Shown here piece after piece: positions 40,185 to 49,001 of a DNA stretch of 64,000 nt. Source of the DNA: Duganella zoogloeoides (GTDB lineage: Bacteria > Pseudomonadota > Gammaproteobacteria > Burkholderiales > Burkholderiaceae_D). Numbering within the stretch: the stretch's first letter is position 1; each line of letters opens with the position of its first letter. The translations under genes were made by a program, and so were the position numbers. The notes under the pieces are model-generated. The model saw only the letters and a list, made by a program, of their open reading frames with translations. It had not been told where the DNA came from and did no database searches. The DNA lies in the NCBI RefSeq assembly GCF_034479515.1, contig NZ_CP140152.1, positions 1,054,001 through 1,118,000 of the forward strand, in the 5' to 3' direction.

Positions 40185-41291
40185 ATGTTTGATTCCATCT
40201 GCGCGACCTACACCGGATCTGACGGCGAGCTCAATCGTGACCTGTTCAGCAGTTCTGTCGATTGCATTAAAATTCTCGACCTGCAAGGAAGATTGGGTCA
40301 GCTTAATCCGGGCGGCGTGGTGGCGCTTGAGTTGAGTGCACCGGAACAGATACTTGGCAAGACCTGGTGGGAATTCTGGCCAGAAGACGGCCGCATGCTG
40401 GCACAAAACGCTTTCGAAAGCGCCAAAAACGGCAAGGTCAGCAAGTTCAACGCCTTCTGTCCCACCGCCCAGGGTACGCCGCGCTGGTGGGACGTGGTGG
40501 CCAACCCGGTGTTCGGCGCCGACGGCCAGGTGCGCGAAGTGATGGTGGTGTCGCGCGACATGACCGAGCTGTTCATGGCGCGCCAGGCGCTGCACGACGC
40601 TGACCTGCGCAAGGACGCCTTCCTGGCCACCGTGGCGCACGAGTTGCGCAACCCCATCTCGGCTGCGCACAACGCCACCGAATTGCTGAAACTCAAGGCC
40701 TTCGACCACGTCCGCACCGCCGAACTGGCGCAAATGGTGCAGCGCCAACTGGGCCACATGAGCCGGGTGGCCGAGGACTTGCTCGATACGACGCGCATCC
40801 GCCGTGGCGAAATCCGCCTGAGCCTGGTCCGGCTCGACATGCGCGCCGTGGTGTACGACACCGTGGAGCAGTTGCAGTCGGCGGTGCAGGCCAAGCAGCA
40901 TCGCCTGACGGTCGATATCGATGCCGCTGCTTGCCTGGTAATGGGCGACCACACGCGGCTGGTACAGGCGGTGGGCAATGTACTGGGCAACGCGGTGCGC
41001 TACACGCCCGAGGGTGGCGTCATCACGCTGGCGCTGCGCCGCGCCGGCGACATCATCACCGTGCGCATCACCGACAATGGCATGGGCATCCCGGCCGAGC
41101 GCCTGGCGACCATCTTCGACATCTACAGCCAGGTCCACAAGTCCACCGAGCGCAAGAGCGACGGCCTGGGACTGGGCCTGTCGCTGGTACGGGCGCTGGT
41201 GGAACTGCATGGCGGTACCGTGGCTGCCGCCAGCGCTGGCGTGGCGTCAGGGAGTTGTTTCACGATCACGCTGCCGGCCGCGCCGCGTTGA
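40185..41291 (+). CDS. soluble PAS-domain sensor histidine kinase
   Basis: 368 residues, no membrane helix. A PAS domain covers about 20-130 (KILDLQGRLGQLNPGG; GTPRWWDVVANPVFG). The H box is TVAHELRNPIS with His152; the N box is LGNAVRYTPEG; the G boxes are DNGMGIP and GLGLGLSLVRALVELHGG. It has no receiver domain of its own. Its last 45 bp overlap the 3' end of the convergent response-regulator gene of the Jqs-type system, so a functional link is possible but not shown. Confidence 0.9.
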   Translation: MFDSICATYTGSDGELNRDLFSSSVDCIKILDLQGRLGQLNPGGVVALELSAPEQILGKTWWEFWPEDGRMLAQNAFESAKNGKVSKFNAFCPTAQGTPRWWDVVANPVFGADGQVREVMVVSRDMTELFMARQALHDADLRKDAFLATVAHELRNPISAAHNATELLKLKAFDHVRTAELAQMVQRQLGHMSRVAEDLLDTTRIRRGEIRLSLVRLDMRAVVYDTVEQLQSAVQAKQHRLTVDIDAAACLVMGDHTRLVQAVGNVLGNAVRYTPEGGVITLALRRAGDIITVRITDNGMGIPAERLATIFDIYSQVHKSTERKSDGLGLGLSLVRALVELHGGTVAAASAGVASGSCFTITLPAAPR

Positions 41292-42323
41292 TGTGACGCT
41301 GGCCGCCGCGTTGGCCAGTTCGCGCTCCTGGCGCAGGAACTCGGTATAGGCCAGCGGCGGCTGCGCGTAATAATGCGGCGGCAGGTCGAACAGCGCCCAG
41401 TAATAGGTTTCGCGGCCCCGGCATACTTGGGGCGTGGCGCAATAGCGGTGCCAGTTGTCGCCCATGTGGCGCGCATACATGCCGTCGCCATCCACATCCG
41501 AAAAGAACGGCAGCACGCGCCGCGCACCCAGGGCGTCGAGCAGCGATTGCGGCGCGTCGCTGTCGCACGCCATCTCGTATTGCGCCGCCATGCCTTGCTC
41601 GGTTTCGATCATCATCAGCCGGGTGCGGCCAAATTTATCCAGGAACACGATGCCGGTGGGATTGGCGAACAGGTAGTGCTCGATGAAGCCCAGGTCCTGC
41701 TTGAGCCGCTGCACCTGCAAGGCCAGCACCGGGTCGTCGAGGAAGTGGTAATTGTGCAGCAGCACCAGCTCGCGCAAGGTTTCCGACTGGTCGGCGAAAT
41801 AGCGCCGTTGCAGCGTGGTGATTTCCAGTTCCAGGATGTCGAGCGCATGGTCGTCGCTTTTCTGGATGTAGCGGTCGATCAGGCCGCGGTTGAAGGCGCT
41901 CACCGCGATTTTCTCGTCGGCGGCACCGGTAAATAAAATCTTCTTGCACGGCAGGTCGCTCACCAGCTCGCAAAATTCCAGCCCATTCATTTGCGGCATC
42001 GAGTAATCGACCACCAGCACCGACGGCGTGGCAAAGCGCTGCGGCTGGCCGGCGATGCGGTAAATTGCATCGACGTCGAGCGCCACGTTGAACTGGTCGC
42101 CCGGCTGGTTCTGGGTATCGAAATTCATGTGCAGCGGCGTGAGCGGCGGCGTGCCGCGCCGGCCTTGCTCGCCGTGGCGCAACCAGTGCAGCGCCGTGGT
42201 GGTGTCGTGAAAAGTCTTGCTGGCGTGGATGGGGTCGAGCTGGAACGACAGGCTGCGCAGGAAGGAGTCGCTGTCATCGACCAGCACGGTCAGGGTGGGG
42301 TGGGTGTAGAGAGGGAGTGACAT
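41247..42323 (-). CDS. jqsR: response regulator of the alpha-hydroxyketone signalling system (JqsR/LqsR type)
   Basis: 358 residues from the ATG at 42323. The receiver domain has the acidic pair Asp16-Asp17 (LVDDSDSFLRS), phospho-acceptor Asp106 (VVDYSMPQMNGLEF), Thr in LFTGAADEK and the Lys of RYIQKSDD. About 45 extra residues lie between the first strands and Asp106. The C-terminal 170 residues have no recognised DNA-binding motif, as in Legionella LqsR. It begins 2 nt after jqsS ends. Symbol by analogy with the Janthinobacterium jqs locus. Confidence 0.75.
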   Translation of the reverse strand: MSLPLYTHPTLTVLVDDSDSFLRSLSFQLDPIHASKTFHDTTTALHWLRHGEQGRRGTPPLTPLHMNFDTQNQPGDQFNVALDVDAIYRIAGQPQRFATPSVLVVDYSMPQMNGLEFCELVSDLPCKKILFTGAADEKIAVSAFNRGLIDRYIQKSDDHALDILELEITTLQRRYFADQSETLRELVLLHNYHFLDDPVLALQVQRLKQDLGFIEHYLFANPTGIVFLDKFGRTRLMMIETEQGMAAQYEMACDSDAPQSLLDALGARRVLPFFSDVDGDGMYARHMGDNWHRYCATPQVCRGRETYYWALFDLPPHYYAQPPLAYTEFLRQERELANAAASVTSTRRGRQRDRETTP

Positions 42324-42325
42324 GA

Positions 42326-43606
42326 TTATTTTGCCAGTGAGGCCTGCTGGGGGAATTCGAGGATGAAAATGGCGTAGGCGCTTTCGCGCGACACGCATTC
42401 GATGGTGGCGCTCCAGGCATCCATGATTTCCTGGCACAGCGCCAGGCCGATGCCGGCGCCGTTGTGCGGCGGGAATGAATAAAAGCGGTGGAAGATCAGC
42501 GGCATCTGCTGCGCCGGAATGCCGCAGCCGGTGTCGATGAACAGCAGGCGCGGCGGCGCATGGCCGCCATCGACCACGATCCGCACCCGGCCCTTGCCGG
42601 CGCGCTGGATGGCTTTCAGCGCATTCCTCAGCAGGTTCAGCAGGATCACCACCGACAGCTCGGACTGGCCGGCGAAACTGAAATTGCGGCGCACCTCCAG
42701 CGCCACCAGCTTTTGCTGGCCGGCGTTGACGAACGGGTAGCGCTTGAGCACCGCCGCCACCACTGCTTCCATCGATACCGTCTCGATCGGCCGCAGGCTG
42801 CGCCGTACCGCCGTGGCGCTGAGCAGGAACAGGTCGATCATGTGGTTCATATGGCGCACCTCGAACTGGATCCGCGCCAGCGCGTCGACGGTGCCCACGC
42901 GGTCGGCCGGCAGCGGCCCCGCACCTTCCGAGCACATGCGCAGCAGGCCGCGCACATTGGCGTCCACGCTGGTGAGCGGCGTGCGCAGTTCGTGCGCCAC
43001 GGTGGCCAGTCCGGCGCCCAGTCCGGCCAGTTTTTCCTGCGCCAGTACCTCGCGGCTGATCTTGGCAGCAGCGAGCACGGCAATCGTGAACCAGTGGATC
43101 GGCAATTGCTGCAATACCAACCGGCTGCCGAGGACGTCGGTGTCTCCCACCATGGCCACCGCTGTCACCGCCACCGCCGTGCCGATCAGGTAAGCCTTGA
43201 CGGCCACGCTGGTGTCGAAATGGAACAGCACGATCAGGCCGATCAGCAGCGACTCGCTCCACACGCCGGACGCATGATTCATCAGGAACATAAAGGTGAA
43301 GAAGAACGGAAAGATGTAGCTGAGCGTGACCAGCAGGTACAGGTCCATCATGCGGCGGCTGAACTGGCGCGCAAACAGGCCGATCGCGCACAGCACGATG
43401 CCAACCAGCCGCAGCGGCAGGCTCTCGTATTCCTGCGGGAAAAAATGCTGCCAGATCACGTAGTACAGCGGCATGGCGACCGTGCCGATGCAGGCCAGCA
43501 GCAATATGCGCACGGTGGCATGGTCTTCGCGGCCATGGTATTGGAGCAGCGACTGCAGCACGCTCGTCTTCCAACGCTTGAAGGATTCTTGCAGTGGTTG
43601 CTTCAT
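42326..43606 (-). CDS. jqsS: membrane sensor histidine kinase for alpha-hydroxyketone signal (CqsS/LqsS/JqsS type)
   Basis: 426 residues. Six hydrophobic segments occupy about 33-180, with little periplasmic sequence, as in CqsS and LqsS. The H box is ATVAHELRTPLTS with His205; the N box LLRNALKAI; the G boxes DTGCGIP and HNGAGIGLALCQEIM. There is no C-terminal receiver (unlike Vibrio CqsS, like LqsS). It is divergent from the autoinducer synthase gene and pairs with the response regulator just downstream. Confidence 0.82.
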   Translation of the reverse strand: MKQPLQESFKRWKTSVLQSLLQYHGREDHATVRILLLACIGTVAMPLYYVIWQHFFPQEYESLPLRLVGIVLCAIGLFARQFSRRMMDLYLLVTLSYIFPFFFTFMFLMNHASGVWSESLLIGLIVLFHFDTSVAVKAYLIGTAVAVTAVAMVGDTDVLGSRLVLQQLPIHWFTIAVLAAAKISREVLAQEKLAGLGAGLATVAHELRTPLTSVDANVRGLLRMCSEGAGPLPADRVGTVDALARIQFEVRHMNHMIDLFLLSATAVRRSLRPIETVSMEAVVAAVLKRYPFVNAGQQKLVALEVRRNFSFAGQSELSVVILLNLLRNALKAIQRAGKGRVRIVVDGGHAPPRLLFIDTGCGIPAQQMPLIFHRFYSFPPHNGAGIGLALCQEIMDAWSATIECVSRESAYAIFILEFPQQASLAK

Positions 43607-43679
43607 GGCAAGGATTTACTTGTCTGTGAGACTTATCATCGCCCGGATTTGCAACGCACTCTGGCATATCAAATAGGTC

Positions 43680-43695
43680 GTTGATTTTGATCAAC
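43680..43695. promoter_or_regulatory. perfect FNR/CRP-family box between jqsS and cqsA
   Basis: TTGATTTTGATCAA (43681-43694) matches the FNR consensus TTGAT-N4-ATCAA exactly, and the palindrome extends one base each side. It lies 79 nt before the synthase ATG and about 75 nt before the kinase ATG, so it could serve either gene. A binding site for an oxygen- or NO-responsive regulator is an inference from the consensus. Confidence 0.65.
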
Positions 43696-43772
43696 TGGTT
43701 TGGGATTTTTATGCATCAAGGTGCGAAATAGTTTCATAAAAAAACACAACCATTTCAAAATAGGAAAATATC

Positions 43773-45032
43773 ATGACCAACGTTAATATTTGCCAAAATA
43801 CCTTGTTTCACACTTCGCTGCTTGCTGCCGAACACCTGATGCCGGATTACGTGCGCCGGCGCATGGATGCGCACCACGTGACGCGGATTGAACAGTTGCT
43901 CGGCGGCGAGCACCCGCATGCCTGGCAACCGCTTCAGGCGGGCTCGGTATTTTTGGCCGGTAACGATTACCTGTGCCTGGCCGGCGAGCCGGCGCTGGTG
44001 CGGGCCCAGGTCAACGCCTTGCAAGGTAGTGAAGGCGAGCAGCTGATGTCGGCGGTGTACCTGCAAGAGGGCAGTGAGCAGCACCGGCTCGAACAGAAGT
44101 TCGCGCGCTTCATGGGCGCCGAGGATGCCATCCTGGCGCAGTCGGGCTGGGCTGCCAACGTCGGGCTAGTACAAACGCTGGCTGAGCCCGGCCTGCCGGT
44201 GTACCTCGACATGCAGGCCCACGCCTCGCTGTGGGAGGGCGTGCAGTCGGCGGGCGCCGTGCCGATCTCGTTCCGCCACAACGACCTCGAGCATTTGCAG
44301 CGGCAGGTGGCGCGCCACGGACACGGTGTGATCGCGGTCGATGCGCTCTACAGCACCAACGGCAGCGTGGCGCCGTTGCCGGCACTGGTCGATCTGGCCT
44401 GGGCGACCGGCTGCGTGCTGATCGTCGATGAGTCGCATTCGCTGGGCACCCACGGCCCGCGCGGCGCCGGGCTGGTGGCCGCGCTGGGCTTGCAGGACCG
44501 CGTGCATTTCCGCACGGCGTCGCTGGCCAAGGCGTTTGCCGGACGCGCCGGCGTTATCACGTGCTCCAGCAAATTCAAGGGCTACTTCCTGTCCGAGTCG
44601 CGACCGGCCATCTTCAGTTCCTGCCTGCTGCGGCACGAGCTGGCGTGGTTCGATGCCGCCATCGACTTTGTCGCGGCAGCCGACGAGCGGCGCGTGGCCT
44701 TGCACATCAAGGCCTGCGCGCTGCGCGAGGAACTCGGTGCGCTCGGCTACAACGTCAGCGACGGCACCGAGCAGATCATCGCCCTGGAAGCGGGTCCGGA
44801 GCCGAAAACGCTGGCGCTGCGCAAGCTGCTCGAGGCGCGCGGCGTGGTGGGCGCCATGTTCTGTGCACCGGCCACGCCGAAGAACCGCTCGCTGGTGCGC
44901 CTGACCCTTAACAGCGGCCTTGATCGCAGCCAGCTGCGGCGCATCGTCGAAGCCTGCGACGATATCCGCAGCCTGGCCGATGTCGAGGGCTGGACGTCCA
45001 CGCGGCGCCTGCACAAGCTGGCGCTGGTGTGA
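43773..45032 (+). CDS. cqsA: alpha-hydroxyketone quorum-sensing autoinducer synthase (CqsA/LqsA/JqsA)
   Basis: 419 residues, a PLP-dependent alpha-oxoamine synthase relative. The cofactor Lys253 is in RTASLAKAFAGRAG, with Asp219 and His222 in VDESHSLGTHG and the glycine-rich GSEGEQLMSAVYLQEGS at 85-101. The SLAKAFAGRAG and DESHSLGTHGPRGAG blocks set it apart from BioF, Kbl and HemA. CqsA and LqsA make CAI-1 and LAI-1 type hydroxyketones; the Janthinobacterium relative is JqsA. AGGAAA precedes the ATG. The acyl chain of the product cannot be predicted. Confidence 0.92.
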   Translation: MTNVNICQNTLFHTSLLAAEHLMPDYVRRRMDAHHVTRIEQLLGGEHPHAWQPLQAGSVFLAGNDYLCLAGEPALVRAQVNALQGSEGEQLMSAVYLQEGSEQHRLEQKFARFMGAEDAILAQSGWAANVGLVQTLAEPGLPVYLDMQAHASLWEGVQSAGAVPISFRHNDLEHLQRQVARHGHGVIAVDALYSTNGSVAPLPALVDLAWATGCVLIVDESHSLGTHGPRGAGLVAALGLQDRVHFRTASLAKAFAGRAGVITCSSKFKGYFLSESRPAIFSSCLLRHELAWFDAAIDFVAAADERRVALHIKACALREELGALGYNVSDGTEQIIALEAGPEPKTLALRKLLEARGVVGAMFCAPATPKNRSLVRLTLNSGLDRSQLRRIVEACDDIRSLADVEGWTSTRRLHKLALV

Positions 45033-45063
45033 AGGCGCACGAGGGGAAGCGCGGTACGCTATC

Positions 45064-45465
45064 ATGGCGGCTATGACCGAAGAATCGAAAACCCTCTATG
45101 AAGTGATCGGCGGCGAGGCGCGCGTGCGCGCGATGGTTGACCGTTTTTATGACCTGATGGAACTCGAGCCCGAGTTCCAGCTGCTGCGCTCCGTGCACGG
45201 TCCGTCGCTTGAAAACGCCAACGCCCGCCTGTTCATGTTCCTGAGCGGCTGGATGGGCGGCCCCGACCTGTACCAGCAAGCGCATGGCCATCCGCGCCTG
45301 CGCATGCGCCACATGCCGTTCGCCATCGGCACCCAGGAGCGCGACCAGTGGCTGCGCTGCATGGCGTGGGCGATGGAAGACGTGGGCATCGATACCGAAC
45401 TGCGCGTGCGGCTGATGAACTCCTTCTTCCAGACCGCCGACTGGATGCGCAACAAGCCCGATTAA
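45064..45465 (+). CDS. group II truncated hemoglobin
   Basis: 133 residues from ATG 45064; ATG 45073 gives a better family N terminus (MTEESKTLYEVIGGE) and may be the true start. The 2/2 globin fold shows VDRFYDLME, the distal region LFMFLSGWMGGPDLYQQAHGHPRLRMRHMPF with the proximal His, and the Trp of WLRCMAWAM at the G8 position that defines group II. It binds O2 or NO in the cytoplasm. It follows cqsA by 31 nt and may share its transcript. Confidence 0.9.
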   Translation: MAAMTEESKTLYEVIGGEARVRAMVDRFYDLMELEPEFQLLRSVHGPSLENANARLFMFLSGWMGGPDLYQQAHGHPRLRMRHMPFAIGTQERDQWLRCMAWAMEDVGIDTELRVRLMNSFFQTADWMRNKPD

Positions 45466-45471
45466 GATTCC

Positions 45472-46803
45472 ATGACCGATACCCACTTCTATGTGTTGCT
45501 GGCGCTGGTGCTCGCAGCGATCGTGCTGCTGGTCCTCGTGCTCTTGCGCCCGCGCGGCAGTGCCGGTCTCGATGGCGCAACGCTGGCATCCCTGTCCAAC
45601 CTGGCCGAACGTATCGAACGCGTGGAGCGCGAGGTGCGGGTGCAACTGCAAACCACGGCGCAGTCGAGTCACGCGGCCACGGTGCAGCAGTTCGACGGCA
45701 TGCGGCGCCAGCTCGAAACGCAAGGACTGGTCGCGCGCGACGAGCAGACCCGCAACCTCAAGCTGTTCGCCGACAGCATGAACCAGACCCTCGCCCGCCT
45801 GACCGAATCGAACGCCGCCCGCATGGGCGAGGTGCGCGCCACGCTGGAAGCGAAGATCAAGGACCTGCAAGCCGATAATGGCGCGCGCCTGGAAGAGATG
45901 CGCAAGACCGTGGACGAGAAGCTGCACGCCACGCTCGAATCGCGCCTGTCGGCGTCGTTCCAGCAGGTGTCCGAACGCCTCGAGCGCGTGCACCAGGGCC
46001 TGGGCGAAATGCAGCAGCTGGCGCTGGGCGTGGGCGACCTCAAACGCGTGCTCACCAACGTCAAGACGCGCGGCACCTGGGGCGAGGTGCAGCTGGAAAT
46101 GCTGCTCGAACAGGTGCTCACCCCGGAGCAGTACGCCAAGAACGTCGAGACCATTGCCGGCAGCGGCGCGCGGGTGGAGTTTGCGCTCAAGCTGCCGGGC
46201 CAGGTGGAGGGCGGATCTCCGGTGTGGATGCCGATCGACGCCAAGTTCCCCAAGGAGCAGTACGAGCGCCTGCTGGAAGCGGCCGACCGCGCCGACGCCG
46301 ATGGCGTGGCGCAGGCCGGGCGCGAACTGGAACGGGCGGTGCGCGGCGAGGCCAGGACCATTTCTGAAAAATACGTGTCGCCGCCGCACACGACCGACTT
46401 TGCGATCCTGTTCCTGCCCACCGAAGGGCTGTACGCGGAAGTGATGCGGCGCCCGGGCCTGGCTGACGAGCTGCAGCGGCTGCACCGCATCAGCATTGCC
46501 GGGCCATCGACCTTGAGTGCGCTGCTCAACAGCCTGCAAATGGGCTTCCGCACGCTGGCGCTGGAAAAGCGCTCGTCGGAAGTGTGGCAGGTGCTGGGCG
46601 CGGTGAAGACGGAATTCGCCAAGTTCGGCGACGTGCTGGCCGCCACCAAGCTGACGCTGGAGCGCGCCGCCAAGAATATCGAATCGGCCGAAACCCGCAG
46701 CCGCCAGATGGCGCGCAAGCTCAAGTCGGTGGAGGCGCTGCCGAGCGAGGCGGCGCAGCTGTTACTGGGGCCGGAGATCGACCAGGCCGACGGCGACAGT
46801 TGA
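45472..46803 (+). CDS. rmuC: DNA recombination protein RmuC
   Basis: 443 residues. One N-terminal membrane helix (7-24), a coiled-coil region (about 45-175), then the RmuC domain with RGTWGEVQLEMLLEQVLTPEQYAKN, PVWMPIDAKFPKEQYERLLEA and FAILFLPTEGLYAEVMRRPGL. RmuC limits recombination at inverted repeats; the fold suggests a nuclease. It starts 6 nt after the hemoglobin gene. Confidence 0.93.
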   Translation: MTDTHFYVLLALVLAAIVLLVLVLLRPRGSAGLDGATLASLSNLAERIERVEREVRVQLQTTAQSSHAATVQQFDGMRRQLETQGLVARDEQTRNLKLFADSMNQTLARLTESNAARMGEVRATLEAKIKDLQADNGARLEEMRKTVDEKLHATLESRLSASFQQVSERLERVHQGLGEMQQLALGVGDLKRVLTNVKTRGTWGEVQLEMLLEQVLTPEQYAKNVETIAGSGARVEFALKLPGQVEGGSPVWMPIDAKFPKEQYERLLEAADRADADGVAQAGRELERAVRGEARTISEKYVSPPHTTDFAILFLPTEGLYAEVMRRPGLADELQRLHRISIAGPSTLSALLNSLQMGFRTLALEKRSSEVWQVLGAVKTEFAKFGDVLAATKLTLERAAKNIESAETRSRQMARKLKSVEALPSEAAQLLLGPEIDQADGDS

Positions 46804-46872
46804 AAGCCGGCTTTGCGCCCGGTGCGACAGTGCGCCGGTACGGCGGTTCACTGCGGCGACGGCCTGCCGATG

Positions 46873-46890
46873 CGGCATGACGCCATGCCG
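46873..46890. terminator. hairpin between convergent rmuC and mobA-moeA
   Basis: CGGCATG-ACGC-CATGCCG is a perfect 7-bp stem with a 4-nt loop in the 100-bp gap between two convergent genes. There is no T tract on either side, so its role as a terminator is weakly supported. Confidence 0.35.
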
Positions 46891-46903
46891 GCGAACGATC
46901 AGA

Positions 46904-49000
46904 TCAGATCAGGCCATCGAACGGCAAAATATCGACCATATCGCCAGCAGCGACATTGCCCTGGCCGTGTGCCAGCACCACGATGCAGTTGGCGGCCGTC
47001 ATCGAGCTGAGGATGCCCGAACCCTGGGCGCCGGTGAGCCGCACTTGCGGTGCACCGTCCGGTCCGGGGGCGACGATGCCGCGCTGGTACTCGGTGCGGC
47101 CCGGGCGCTTGCGCATTGCCGTTGCGGCCCGCGCGCGCAGCAGCAGCGGGCGCGCCGCCACTGCCGTGGCGCCCATCATGCGCAGCAATGCCGGCCGCGC
47201 GAACAGATAAAACGACACCATCACCGCCACCGGGTTGCCGGGCAGGCCGAACAGCCACGCGCTGGCGTCGCCATCGCTGACCTTGCCGAAGGCAAGCGGG
47301 CGGCCGGGGCGCATGGCCAGCTTCCAGAACGCCACGTCGCCCAGCAGCGCCATGATGTCGCGCGTGTAGTCGGCCGCGCCCTCGGAGACGCCGCCCGAGG
47401 TGATGATGGCGTCGGCATCGCGGCAGGCCGTGCGCAGCGCGGCCTCCAGCGCCACCGGGTCGTCGCGCACGATACCCAGATCGATCACCTCGCACCCGAG
47501 CCGCGCCAGCATGCCGAACAGCGTGTAGCGGTTGCTGTCATAGACGCAGCCGTCGTCGAGCGGCTGGCCCAGCGCGCGCAGTTCGTCGCCGGTGGAGAAG
47601 AACGCCACCCGCAGGCGGCGCCGCACCGTCACCTCGGCGATGCCGAGCGAGGCCACCAGCCCCAGGTCGGCAGGACGCAGCACTTTGCCGGCGGCCAGCG
47701 CCACGCCGCCCAGCGCCAGGTCTTCGCCGGCAAAGCGGCGGTTGGCGCCAGGCGCGATCACGCCGGCGGCGATGGTGACGCTGTCGCTGTCGCTGCCGAT
47801 GGCGGCGGCAAGCTCCTGCGGCAGCACGCTGTCGCAGCCGGCCGGCATCGCCGCTCCGGTCATGATGCGCACGCACTGGCCTTGTTCAACCTTGCCGGCG
47901 AAGGCGCGGCCGGCGTAGGCGATGCCGGCAACCGTCAGCGTTACCGCGCCGGCATCCGGATGTGCCCCCGACTCCACATTCGGCAAATCGGCGCCGCGCA
48001 GCGCGTAGCCGTCCATGGCCGAGTTGTCGTAGGCGGGCACGTTGATCGGCGAGATGATGTCGGTTGCCAGCACGCGGTCGAGCGCGGCGCACAGCCCCAC
48101 GGTTTCGGTCTCCGCCACCGGCGCCACGCGGGCGGCGATCAGGCGCAGCGCCTGGTCCACCGGCAGTGGATTGTTGTCGTCACCATTCCCGGCCGCAGCC
48201 CCGGCCCCAGTCCCGGCACCAGCCCCAGTCGCAGTCACAGCGCCTACCCCGGCTCCAGCTTCGGCTTCGGATCCGCTCCCGGCTCCGGTCCCGGTTCCAG
48301 TCGCGGACTTGGGCCCGGTTGCCATCGGTGCGGAGGTAGCCGCAGTGGCCTCGGGCGCATGGCGTTGCAGTTCTTCGAGCGTGTTGATATTGCGGAAGGC
48401 GGCGGCATCGTCGAACAGCACTTCGGCCACGCTCAGGGTGTGATACCAGCCTTCCATGCGCCGCGCGCCGGTGGCCAGCCAGGCTTCCAGTTGCGGCAGC
48501 AGGTTGGCCCTGATCAGGCTGAACACGGGATGGCGCTGGCGGTAGGGGGCTGCGTTGGCATTTTCCGGATCGGTTTCCATGGTCACTGCCAGCGCCACGT
48601 CGGCGTCGTTCGCCACGAGCGCGGCATGCAGGCGTGCGGCCAGGTCCGGCGGCAGGAAAGGCGAGTCGCATGGCGCGGTGAGCACGAGCGCGGTGTCGCC
48701 TTGCGCGGTGCAGTGGGCCGAACAATACAGCAGGGCGGTTTGCAGACCGGCCAGCGGGCCTTCGAAGCCGCCGATGTGATCGGCGACAACGGCGACATCG
48801 GGGCCGGCAAGCGCCTGGTACTGCGTCAGGTTGCGGTTGGCGTTGATGGCGATGGCGCCCACCTGTGGCCGGAGGCGCGCCAGCACGTGGCCGGCCATGG
48901 TGGTGTCGCCCAGCGGTTGCAGTCCCTTGTCCACGCGGCCCATGCGCGTGCCGCGGCCGCCGGCCAGTATCCATCCGGTGATGGCGTTCGCAGGTGCCAT
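46904..49000 (-). CDS. fused molybdenum cofactor protein MobA-MoeA
   Basis: 698 residues in one frame from the ATG at 49000. Residues 1-213 are MobA, the Mo-cofactor guanylyltransferase (GTP loop LAGGRGTRMGRVDKG; APCDSPFLP). Residues 214-275 are a linker of nearly only Ala, Gly, Thr and Ser. Residues 276-698 are MoeA, the molybdenum insertase (PAYDNSAMDGYALRG, RIMTGAAMPAG, STGDEL, SGGVSEGAADY, LPGNPVAVMV). The two steps are consecutive in bis-MGD synthesis. It begins one nt after moaA. Confidence 0.92.
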   Translation of the reverse strand: MAPANAITGWILAGGRGTRMGRVDKGLQPLGDTTMAGHVLARLRPQVGAIAINANRNLTQYQALAGPDVAVVADHIGGFEGPLAGLQTALLYCSAHCTAQGDTALVLTAPCDSPFLPPDLAARLHAALVANDADVALAVTMETDPENANAAPYRQRHPVFSLIRANLLPQLEAWLATGARRMEGWYHTLSVAEVLFDDAAAFRNINTLEELQRHAPEATAATSAPMATGPKSATGTGTGAGSGSEAEAGAGVGAVTATGAGAGTGAGAAAGNGDDNNPLPVDQALRLIAARVAPVAETETVGLCAALDRVLATDIISPINVPAYDNSAMDGYALRGADLPNVESGAHPDAGAVTLTVAGIAYAGRAFAGKVEQGQCVRIMTGAAMPAGCDSVLPQELAAAIGSDSDSVTIAAGVIAPGANRRFAGEDLALGGVALAAGKVLRPADLGLVASLGIAEVTVRRRLRVAFFSTGDELRALGQPLDDGCVYDSNRYTLFGMLARLGCEVIDLGIVRDDPVALEAALRTACRDADAIITSGGVSEGAADYTRDIMALLGDVAFWKLAMRPGRPLAFGKVSDGDASAWLFGLPGNPVAVMVSFYLFARPALLRMMGATAVAARPLLLRARAATAMRKRPGRTEYQRGIVAPGPDGAPQVRLTGAQGSGILSSMTAANCIVVLAHGQGNVAAGDMVDILPFDGLI

Positions 49001-49001
49001 G

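Noticed and set aside
42324..43694. N-terminal extension that would fuse the response regulator to an upstream frame
   Set aside because: The extension is the sensor kinase gene read in another frame; the regulator starts at the ATG at 42323.
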